From a virus: a DNA stretch of 31,690 bases. A program made the translations under genes and the position numbers. Below the pieces are notes generated by a model. The model was not told the origin of the DNA, did no database searches, and saw only the letters and a list, made by a program, of their open reading frames with translations. Within the stretch, counting starts at the first letter, position 1, and every line of letters starts with the position of its first letter. The stretch lies in IMG/VR virus record IMGVR_UViG_3300027721_000051, positions 1-31,690 of that record. The stretch is one strand, 5' to 3'. Of this stretch, positions 21,601 through 29,100 are shown in pieces.

Positions 21601-24600
21601 TTCTGGAAAACTAGTGCTGCTCCTATCTTTATGAGTGTTATTTCTGAAGACAGTCCTATGTTTGACTTTCTAATTAATATGATGGCTAATCAACAAAGTA
21701 TATTAACGTTCTCTAATTATGGTAGTGGATCAGCTATTAAAGCAGATTTATTAGGAAACGAAGAAGGAAAAATTCAGAAAATATTTGAACAAGATGAATA
21801 TTTTGCTCAAGAATTAAGATATAGAGATTTTGGTATTCAATTAGATATACACGAAGAAAGTGAAGGACAAGTATCTGTTTCATCACAACGTACTAGATTA
21901 GAATTCTTAGATATATTTAATTTAGGAAGTCCTGTTAAAAATGAAGAATTAGTAAAAAATAGGCATGAATATACTACAATTACTAATGAAATAGAAGCAC
22001 AACTTCGTAAAGATTTATTAAAAGAATTAGGAATAGTATATAAAGATAGTAAATATCTATTACCAGAAGATAATAAAGAACAATTTAAAAAGAAATTATT
22101 AGCAGCTTTTGAGAATAGACAAATGCCTTTAAATATTTTAGATGGTATAGAATTGTCTCTTAATCCAAAATTAGGATTAAATATGTTTGATTTATCATTA
22201 AGCAAATTTAAAATTGAAGAGATACTAACCTCTATTGTAAGAAATAGACTTATCAAACGTAAGGTTTTTGGAGAGATGTTAATCCAAGAATCTTCATTTC
22301 TATATGAAAATCCAAACTCAAAAGATAGATTACTGGAGTTTTATCAAAGGACGTTTCCTAATGGAAAGAAAAAAGCACCCGTTATTACTCCTATGCAAGT
22401 TATGATTGCCGTACCAAAGAGTATGTTAGAATACGTAGATTCGATAGGTGGTTTAGATGTTTTAAATAAAGCCTTAGATACTTACTATGAAACAGGAGAT
22501 TCTAGTATTTTAGGAGATGACTTTATAGATTTTTTAAGTATGCCTGCTAATAGAATACCAGGACAATCATTAGGTTCATTAGATATTATACAAGTAAGAA
22601 GATTTTTACCACATTATCATGGAAATAAAGTTGTTATTCCTGCAGAAGCTACTGTAAAAGCTGGTTCTGACTTTGACGTTGATAAATTAACTGTTTATTT
22701 TAATAACTTTTCTTTCAAAGATGGTAAATTTATTTTTAACGAAGATTTAAATTCTATTAATGGTAAACAGAATAGATTAAATATTTTAGCAAAAGATTCG
22801 TTGCTAGATCCAGAAAGATTTGAAGAACTTATTAATCCATTAGATTCAAGTTACTTAAAAAAATCAGCAACATCTATAAGACAAAGAAAAACAAATATTA
22901 CTGATATTGAAGCTAGATCTAATTCACCTGAATTAAAGGATGTTATACATTGGTGGTATAATATGCAGAAAGGATATGAATTTTGGACTAGTAAATCAGG
23001 AGTAGCTGCTGTTGCTGTTCAAAATGCGGCCCATGCTATTGAGCAAAATCATCCTTTGATATTAAACGATGTAATTCCGTTAATGTTTGAAGGACAGGAA
23101 TTAAATCCAGGAGAATACTATAGGTCTGGATTTATTAAAGATTCTTCTGGAAGAAACATATCTAATAATTTTGCAGAGTTTTTAACAGCTTTTGTTGATG
23201 CTGTAAAAGATCCTTTTATATTTGAAATAACCGATACTAATACTTTTTCAGCAATTGCTGCTCTTAATAGATTTGGTAAAGATGCCGGAGTAGGCATTGA
23301 TTCTATTATTGAATTTTATAGTCAGCCCGTAGTTAAAAACTTCATTAAAATTAAAAGAGTTAATTCTGCTCAGTATATGTTTTTTAATCAGTATAATACT
23401 GGTAGAACAAAATGGAAATTTAATCATAGATTAAATAGAAATAAACAATATAGGACTGTTTTACAGACTTTAAAGAATCAACTTAAAGTTACTTCTGATA
23501 TTCCAATATCTTATGACAAAAGTGTAGCAGCTGCTGTAGAAAACTATATACAGACAAGAACAAGAGTATATAATAATAATGAAAAATTAGAACAGTTTAC
23601 AAGTATAGAAAATTCTATAGAGAGAGCCAGAGAATTAAATATTTATACAGATAATGATAGTGAAGTACAAAAAGCTAAGCAAGAAATTTCTGATAGAATA
23701 AATAAATATGGTTATAAATATTTATCCTTACAAGACTTAAAAGACATAAAATCTGGAAATAAAACATTAACTAATGAAGACTTATTTAAATTACAAGTTC
23801 AGATTTTAGATAACTATATGATGTATAGTCAACTTGGTTGGAATCTTGCTACTGTTAATAGCTTTTTAAGACCAGATGCTAGTAGTAGTTTTGGTAGGCA
23901 TTTATCATCGTTAGATGCTAATATTACTGTTACTGATCAAACTATTCGTAAACGTGGTATATTTGATTATAATAGTATTTTATATGCTATTGCGGGAACA
24001 GAAGATAACCCTAGTCTTATAAATGAATTCTTTGAAACAAAACAAAATACCAGTAGTTTTTATTCTTGGGGATCTTTAATTAATTCTAATCCTACTATTA
24101 AGAAGTTTTTTGAAAAAGAAATATATTCTGTATTTGGAGACTCAGATAGAAGGTTATCAAGAGTTAAAATGGAAGGTGCTATAGATACGATAGAAAGTAA
24201 TTTTATATCTTTTCTATTAGTTAAAATGTTTGGAACTATGACTCCTAAAGAATTACAAAAAACCTATAAATCTATTTTTAAAGGTAGAAATTCAATAGCC
24301 AAACAATTACTAAGAGTTAAGAAAGATATCAATGGAAATTTAGCAATTGATGAATTAGAAGCAATTTTATCAAAAAAACTATCACAAAGTCAATCTATAT
24401 CTGAATTAGATACAATATCCTTATTTAGTAAACAATTTGATATTAATCAATGGAATACACTAGAGGCTGATATATATGATTTATATCATAGTAATGAGGA
24501 TAATAAAGCTTTTGTAAATGGATTAATCTATCTTAATTTACTACAATCCGGATATAGAAAGTCTCCTAGTTCATTTTCTGAGATTATTCCTAATAGAATA

Positions 24601-26163
24601 TTTATACCTATGGCGGCTATAGCTTTAAATAAATTTGTATCTTTGCCAGAAGGAGATCAATTAATTCAAATGCAAAGTTTTATACGACAAATGTATAAAA
24701 ATAATGCAAGTAATAAAGATATAGTACCTAGACATAAATTTCCAATTGACTACAACCAAACTTATATTGAAGATAAAAACGGATATTATAAAAACTTTAA
24801 TTTTATCTCTGCAAATATGTATATAGACAGACCAGAAAAATATTGGAACGAAAATCGAAAAGCTCCAATGACTATAGCATTATATGAGAGAGATAAAAAT
24901 AATCCTAATTCCTTTAAACTAATAAGTAAGTTAGGAGGAGAATTTATTGAATATTATCCAGATGCTACAGCAGAAGAGTTAGAAAATCTTTCTATATTAA
25001 ACTCAAATTATTATGAATTTAGTTTAGATAATCCTATTAAAGTAGAAAAAGATAATAGACCATCTAAGAAAAAACAAGTTGTTGAAGAAGACGAAAGTGA
25101 TTATGAAGATAACTCTGATTCATCTAGTCTATACTTCTCAGCACCTCCTAAACAATCAACAAAGAAATATAAGAAAAAATCTATAAACGGATCACAAGAA
25201 TATTATCTTACAGATATTACATATCTTGATAATAAAAATTCATATGTAAGAAATTTGGATAAAATAAGTATGTTACATCCTTTATTAAGAAATATAGAAA
25301 ACAAGAGTTATAATCCTGTAAATGTTGCATTAGCCAGAGCTATTAAGGAAGAAATAAGAATTCCTATTGAATTAGAAATATATGATTCAGAATGGAGGGA
25401 TTCTAATTTATCTCCTTCTAATAGTAGATATAATGGATATACTGTTACTACAACTAAAGGTAAAGCTTTAAAAATAGGTATATATGAACAACTAAGTGAA
25501 CCTAGTTTTGAAACAATATTACTACATGAAGGAGTTCACGCCCTTACTTTATATAAATACAGAACTGATTCTATATTTCATAATCAGATTAATAATTTAT
25601 ATAAACATATAAAGGATTATGTATATTCAAATAAAGCTTTAAAAGATACAGTATCTTTAAAAGTTATTGAAGAATCATTATTATTAAATGAAGAAGAGTT
25701 TATTGCAGAGGCTATATCTGATCCAGAATATCAAAAATTATTAAGTACAATTCCTGCTTATAATGAATCTAATATTAAAGACTTATCCAATTCTGTATTT
25801 AGTCAATTTTTAGATAGAATTTTTAATTTATTACGAGACTTTTTCAGTAGACATCCTGAGTATAATGGAATTTTAACAAAGTCTGCCTTTGAAGAGTTAT
25901 TATCTGTTACTGATGATGCTTTATTAAGAAATAATGTTGATGAATTAGATTTTATTGACGAGATGTCAATGGCAGAAATAGAACAATATAAAAAGAATTA
26001 TAAAGAGGATATTAAGAGTAATAATAATTATGAACTAAATAAAGAGAATGTTGATAATTTTGATATTACTTATCCTGAATATAAACATTTATCCGAAATA
26101 GAAAAAGAAGCTTTCCAAGAAGCAGTTAACAAAGGAGAAATACAATTAGCTTGTGGATTATAA
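12697..26163 (+). CDS. giant virion RNA polymerase polyprotein with two zincin-type metallopeptidase domains
   Basis: A single uninterrupted 4,488-residue frame. Residues 1-450 carry amphipathic or hydrophobic stretches (about 104-126, 182-212, 417-435), suited to envelope contact during ejection. Long coiled-coil-like helices span roughly 880-1070 and beyond. A disordered Lys/Glu linker at about 1705-1795 is followed by HEAFH at 1910-1914, with a downstream EEFLAEEF that could give the third zinc ligand. The polymerase core lies in the C-terminal half: A-G-S-D-F-D-V-D-K has the three aspartates D3325, D3327 and D3329, the Mg-binding DxDxD signature of crAss virion polymerases (phi14:2 gp66 type, double-psi barrels on one chain). 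A second acidic linker (about 4118-4165) precedes HEGVH at 4277-4281, with EEEFIAEAIS downstream. In the family, the polymerase is packed in the virion and transcribes early genes after ejection. Polymerase call sure; the metallopeptidase roles (self-processing or cell entry) are inferred. Confidence 0.88.
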   Translation: MALYEETKKIQQELDNKYNQDDPLKYVFTKLANANRNLSATGKPPIDITPTEDTGIYLPRDGRNFGRFFGEVYNPLSNVENAVASRQSGWERMGYMIPRIGVKVASEVAQLPGYLGGAVAWGATGFDKDQIGLMVDNFWQRAIQSTEQSVKDELPVYVSDKVKEGGLMRNIFSTAFWATEGADGIGFLLSYLVPGQVLKATGLGAKAAKLIKPGSKISKLMSQGTTYEQAVKAATKGMKESFDFVGATVINTLFESAAEGGETFRNVLDKTGDKDKAANAAVDVVNKNFGILLASNAVDQYWLFKDIKMFKKVGADATENLTKKSILDRLIDPKTNKVLSEVKQKTKWEKAGALTKQLFEGIGKEGFYEEGLQFAASKQAEQDVENPEEADRGFVDEMIDLADTYLENLSNTDMQKSIFLGGLLGGGMSMVGYARQEAAEKRLLEGTSAKSPSPFAKFFGAQERKETPGLKQLLERNMNAYHTNLSDLAKKDKDNNPELNPDGTYVWDEDKIKELAEDKLLDYAEKEKLVSFAKSGNIEGFKYIKDKLDYRYMSLFIQQEGGINTLLKHIDEMSELEKEYFAKEGVEFDLDTIKRDLKEKALRFQGMYDRVENTHDLLMSDIKYDKDNKDLFNKFSEKVKNNKIQEERISAFSDSRINALRNELANLKYNDTSIPITSDQNNLSDNLIESLNKSYDEQKNNLSEASKKQVERTLKDIEEHQKELKKSRDFSSKLYNKTWLNKTFKEYTDRTKEVKQTTLDGNKATEAAKLSPKLRALYNKAVIMEELNDPIKAVARHSGDVQVTYKTPDGKTHKIVGQITGDNSAGNLTLRSTKEEVNGKLRNVDKGTIFYINENDTIGLNKEQLSISDISITKAPEDVLKERRSTVLLEVLKDQLADQKEGIRNFKDRVLIQHDYVEELKAKANELNKIELEILEQTGSKLTSKGTARKISVKVAPGSLAVKVENRKYVDVKKRQFLNTKELQRELRNATRIHEELKQDLNTWTENRKRVTDQIKKAKEDGNYYKLFEKEVEDSNNQLQEARNGIAKNQEIIDNSNIYLQRLRSTLKGYFTSFANVLEITPKLIVIRNNPNLTPQEIEEQSIELISLALSSIELTDEMVDSLELLPSNLERIQALIQETQATINNAEVALIENQRKLEELRGIVKLYSSLSKNYRDTYIKYLSNTLGEVSELVDEETKKADTPEDNIEDLRTREEEFTRQFEKDAKHPYINKDSFIVTGGDQTELMKGEQNDDLARWYIFVNKLAHQNKNSKYVLRSFTISQVAKLKEDDPIRKGLKFYAGKIKGIKQYVTYNQLLNLPKENQDIAEDDIKVVVYEDEKPLLVSKQVIDSSEGKYYLIYNSLLKEDKNIFGNRFSKTKAIADRIAEMKYPQDTEEEKEIALSQATAFVDEKYDKDFESYLKFREDLKKESYYFGINFINPGIKNDSGATEIELTDYIGDTDVSRLRDSIYIHKIGTRKGDKRNSNLKKTDYGHRITRQFSGAEHGVTSGYAYLGWDNRFELIKPRTIQDTGSVEEVLGILRYLATNPKDYEEIEKYLHTIVYINAQNKKHRLYFSKFYGPNKTKRGFRTLIFGDKEISAQDLANGENLEDLREFLATKYWNFDSGSIDSTSFTEFKVSWSDRNEPTVTSTLWDTKKGGYVGFLFSQDNRIPKGTVYAKPTEESPLDSVRNPNYINQSLSLKSIGTTYKKEKPVSTNKTNTDPQDKKESKTTKKGIRPTEQGAVDAKKIKLGRKVKEEDVEQEEEAPKVKKTLRPKNLGVQTAPDAAENVSEPIATNEKIYKTPQELWNSFTPEGKKAYLDRFGKSEEEVMKMVFQGYKSSFGSINRSKDQNEAYIQEELQSKIEWFKNKFPQIPINVIEDSLMKDSWGRLTKDGIVLISDLAAEGTVYHEAFHTYSLLFSNEDERKSLYDEVRKRLNKPELSDKQAEEFLAEEFRMYMISPNEYKFNQEDKIVKNWFNKILDYILDILKDFGIIKSDKSGFRIEETFNKINVENSFRIADETLTENINNLRDNYDQSRTITGLTEKETMYFVQDFNYQFFQNLFNPESILNPETLFNLDTNLQDLYNVVYSFYDLNKGSNPSYEKILKNFDEIVGLHGKFLKQYGITLPSKFKTTTDRIENITEEDIEGLNAIDEDEKTKSKTEYQDSIQVNMDELIDNPIRMLIAGLPAVTLVNNMMKANLSEYLTKSTTKYGDIMRVLRDNLATRTSVSEMADVLRSLSSTYPELTILLNRLGLNEASDRPVTTQQVALQNQLYKNFALNKNNPILHNYTHTGNKHQFSATEDNVEEILSNQWINNARLNATTDTESSYIYRNKSGDYLIDIKTLKRDLKYHSSLDKIKRLNTSIDILSRLGIKLPLIADESIDNYLFWLEDSLNDITKDISIFDFYNRDVVKVKKEFDKLLKYASKSYINNKDLSYFNQDGNREFSVTLNSHLSNTVNLLNTISVNKKLNTIDIPSELEYLMGWDNNIEKGSLFNRNSIWLDYIKDGKKIELVLLKGLITPIDGTEISKLELGDYKSLTFNSLLQGVVPFLRSADRKLEYGFRVGTVNYNISNEIFKDTMYKYLEDELATSFALLLDPSNWGGRLKNYSEKAKSLRVFSFLHEDNKIPTLEEFVNDHISNKYESLDSTGKTKSATVTEADRMVKEFIKVYKKRIDSSFNNYLEDLYNTTLNSLQEDELIVKEQRGTNSRVVKYSIPGLDLEVLDKIGIKTSKIDPVLTGEQMNRLIRIATYHSFVGNNEQLKLFLGDLAYYRDAADFHKRTNGATSTKYNQRDDLFIREHLNENYRRFDNKNRTDSMAMVVVEDIYFNNEELSKINSAYSKADGTDAQSWIMLDEYRDIMLRHGLWYPRHEKTYQYEMQKLAIRLIDLVDNKGKKYKIDIQKVKDQFTDPKGTFFKHTSGIIPNNPQYNGVDIKESSLVPLQILKPQGFGHINNTELDGLNATTFWKTSAAPIFMSVISEDSPMFDFLINMMANQQSILTFSNYGSGSAIKADLLGNEEGKIQKIFEQDEYFAQELRYRDFGIQLDIHEESEGQVSVSSQRTRLEFLDIFNLGSPVKNEELVKNRHEYTTITNEIEAQLRKDLLKELGIVYKDSKYLLPEDNKEQFKKKLLAAFENRQMPLNILDGIELSLNPKLGLNMFDLSLSKFKIEEILTSIVRNRLIKRKVFGEMLIQESSFLYENPNSKDRLLEFYQRTFPNGKKKAPVITPMQVMIAVPKSMLEYVDSIGGLDVLNKALDTYYETGDSSILGDDFIDFLSMPANRIPGQSLGSLDIIQVRRFLPHYHGNKVVIPAEATVKAGSDFDVDKLTVYFNNFSFKDGKFIFNEDLNSINGKQNRLNILAKDSLLDPERFEELINPLDSSYLKKSATSIRQRKTNITDIEARSNSPELKDVIHWWYNMQKGYEFWTSKSGVAAVAVQNAAHAIEQNHPLILNDVIPLMFEGQELNPGEYYRSGFIKDSSGRNISNNFAEFLTAFVDAVKDPFIFEITDTNTFSAIAALNRFGKDAGVGIDSIIEFYSQPVVKNFIKIKRVNSAQYMFFNQYNTGRTKWKFNHRLNRNKQYRTVLQTLKNQLKVTSDIPISYDKSVAAAVENYIQTRTRVYNNNEKLEQFTSIENSIERARELNIYTDNDSEVQKAKQEISDRINKYGYKYLSLQDLKDIKSGNKTLTNEDLFKLQVQILDNYMMYSQLGWNLATVNSFLRPDASSSFGRHLSSLDANITVTDQTIRKRGIFDYNSILYAIAGTEDNPSLINEFFETKQNTSSFYSWGSLINSNPTIKKFFEKEIYSVFGDSDRRLSRVKMEGAIDTIESNFISFLLVKMFGTMTPKELQKTYKSIFKGRNSIAKQLLRVKKDINGNLAIDELEAILSKKLSQSQSISELDTISLFSKQFDINQWNTLEADIYDLYHSNEDNKAFVNGLIYLNLLQSGYRKSPSSFSEIIPNRIFIPMAAIALNKFVSLPEGDQLIQMQSFIRQMYKNNASNKDIVPRHKFPIDYNQTYIEDKNGYYKNFNFISANMYIDRPEKYWNENRKAPMTIALYERDKNNPNSFKLISKLGGEFIEYYPDATAEELENLSILNSNYYEFSLDNPIKVEKDNRPSKKKQVVEEDESDYEDNSDSSSLYFSAPPKQSTKKYKKKSINGSQEYYLTDITYLDNKNSYVRNLDKISMLHPLLRNIENKSYNPVNVALARAIKEEIRIPIELEIYDSEWRDSNLSPSNSRYNGYTVTTTKGKALKIGIYEQLSEPSFETILLHEGVHALTLYKYRTDSIFHNQINNLYKHIKDYVYSNKALKDTVSLKVIEESLLLNEEEFIAEAISDPEYQKLLSTIPAYNESNIKDLSNSVFSQFLDRIFNLLRDFFSRHPEYNGILTKSAFEELLSVTDDALLRNNVDELDFIDEMSMAEIEQYKKNYKEDIKSNNNYELNKENVDNFDITYPEYKHLSEIEKEAFQEAVNKGEIQLACGL

Positions 26164-26174
26164 AAAGGAAAATT

Positions 26175-29100
26175 ATGGCATGTAGAGAAGTTAATTTAAG
26201 TAAAGAAGAAGTTACCAATATTCTTATAAATAAAGGGATGTTATTTGATATAACTCCTGAAGATAATATAGATGATATCTTAGGAAGGTATAAATACCTT
26301 CAGGATGTTATGGAGTTGCCTTCTGGAGATAATGCAAGATATTCCATATTTGGTCAAGAAATTAAGGAGAGATTTTCTAATATTGCTAAGAAAGCATACG
26401 AAAGTAGAATAGGGTCAACTTTTCTCGAAAGAACTATACAAGAACCTGATTTTATTAGAAAGAAAGATGCTGGTAGTAGAGTTCATGAAATATTAGCAGA
26501 TTTAATGTTAGTAAAATTAGGACAAAAGAAAAAATCGGAAATACTATCTAAAGCAAGAACAGGAGACTATGCTGTATCAGGAGATAATTTAAAAGAGTTA
26601 GAAAACTTAGTTGATGAAGTTTACGAAGATATTCAAAAACTTCAAAAAGAAATAAACCCAGAAGGCAAAGTTACTATATTAGTAGAGCAACGTATATTAG
26701 ACCCTGTTCAGAATAGAGGAGGTACTATGGATATACATGCTATTTTTTCTGATGGAACTGGCCTTATATATGACTATAAGACTACTCATTCTAAAGGAGA
26801 TAACTATCAGTTTGGTCAATTAGTTGATGATTTATTACACGAAAATAAAATAGCTGATAATGAGTTAACTATGGCTGAATATAAAAGAATAGCTATTCAA
26901 AGAATGGGTGTTAAAAAAATAAGGCAAACTCGTCTTATTCCTGTACATTTAAGATTAGCGTTAAAGCCTGAATCAGAATGGAAAGATTTTGATTATAGAA
27001 CTAAAGAAATTGAACTTATAGAAGCCGGAAGTAGAACAGGCAGAGAAAGTGATCAGTTTTTAAAGCCTATTCCAGTAGCAGGAGAAGAAACTAAATATGC
27101 AGGTATTAATGAATTGTTAGAAAGGCAAATGATTCTTCTTAAAAATTTATCGGGTAAATTAGATAAAGATACATTATCTGCTGATGAACGAGATAGAATA
27201 AAAAATAAAATATCAACGTTAAGAAGATCTATAAGAAAAACTTTAACAGATGGCGAAATATATGATATAATTGAATCTGCTACAGAGATTATATCTGAAA
27301 TTAAACAACGTATTCATATTCCTCAGTTTGATGGTAAAGATAAACCAAATTCTCTTTATATAGATAATGAAGAGTTAATAGAATTAATGCAAGAAATAAG
27401 CATCTATACAGATATAATAGAGAACACTTCTATATATTATAGAGATTTACAAAAGGAAGATCCAGAAGAATTTAAAAAACTAAGAAAGGCTATAAGTACT
27501 ATTGCCAGTGATGTTGACATGGCATTAACAGAAGTTAAAGAAGAACTTAATAAAAGAACTTTAGAATCTGTTGTTGATGATGCTAAAGATGAATATGGTA
27601 ATTTAAGACCTATTACTGAATTAGACTTTATGAATAGGAATTTTACCAGGATATCAGAGATAGATCATCCTATATTTAGGTCTGCTTGGCAATTAATACA
27701 AGATAAGTTATTTGAACAACGACAAGAATTAAAAAAGATTTCTGATAATATAGATGAAAAAGATAAAGGTGTTGCTACTTGGGCTAAATCTGTTGGAATA
27801 AGTAAGTTAGATGCTTTCAGAAAAATTATAGATTTTTCAACAGGACATTTAATTAATAAACTTTCTAAAGAGTTATATGATAAAATAGAATCTGCATATA
27901 CTAATCCAGATTTAGAAAAAGGTTATAAAGAGCTTAGAAAATATTTAATGATTAAAGACGAAAAAAAGTTTAAAGAAAACTTTGATCGTAGATTCAAGAA
28001 TTATAAAGAAAGAATTAAATACAAGTATATGGATGATCCTATTAAACAGAAGAAAGCCATAGATACTTGGTACTTAAATAACAATCTTTTAGATTCTGAA
28101 GTTGCTTGGACTAGTAAATATAATAGAAAGTATTTAGTATTCAAACCAGAGGTAGAAGAGAATAATCTATCTAAAGAATACCAAGAGATACAGAATATCA
28201 AGCCTTTATTAGATTATTATAATATGTATAGAAAGTATAATGATGAGTTTAGATCTATATTAGGACTTTCTAATTATAATAAACTTCCTTCTAATTTTAT
28301 AGCCAATATTCGTAAGTCTATGACAGAGAGTATAGTTACTGAAGACATAAAATCAGCTTTTAAATATATTACTACTGAATTCTGGGACTCTTTTAATGTC
28401 AGAGATGAAGATATATTTATATCAGATAGAGATTCTTCAGGAGACTTAAAAAGAACTATTCCTATATTATATTTAAACCCATTACGTAATAAAAATAACG
28501 AAATTGATAATACTAAAAAATCTTATGATTTAAGTAAAAATCTTTTACTTTTCTCAAAGATGGTCTATAATCATAAAAACATGAGTGAAATTGAACCTGT
28601 TATAATAGGAATGAAAGAATTAATGGCTCATCCTACAGCAGATCAAGGCGGTACTCAAGTATTAGATGCAAACGGTAGAAAAGTCTTAGGAAATATTAGA
28701 GAATATGCTATGAAAAAAGGCTTTGACACTGATACATATAGACTTTTTGAAGACCTCATGGATTTTTATTTATATGGTATTAAATTTAAAGCAGATAATT
28801 CATTTGGTAACTCTGCAAGACTAACTAAAATATTATTAAAACTTAAGAATTATTATGCTAAAAAAGCATTATCATTTGCAGTTATTCCAGGAGTCGGTGC
28901 TTATATGGCTGGTAATGTAGCCGGATTTTTTGAAGGCGTTAAAGGTGTCAACTATACAAAACAAAATATATTAGATACCAATAAGAATAAAGTTACAGAT
29001 TTTCATAAGTTTAAAGCGTTATCTTTATTTTTTGATGTATATGCTGAAGATCCTATTAATGTTTTAATGGATGCAAAATCAGCAAATTTTATGACAAGAA

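Noticed and set aside
21837-22256. Antisense open frame of 139 codons inside the giant polyprotein
   Set aside because: It lies entirely opposite a strongly supported coding frame, is Ser/Asn/Leu-rich as expected for the shadow of AT-rich codons, and has no motif.
26151-26174. Upstream TTG start for the nuclease-bearing protein
   Set aside because: It would overlap the end of the polyprotein and add MWIIKRKI. The ATG at 26175 after a purine-rich AAAAAGGAAAA leader is the normal arrangement here.
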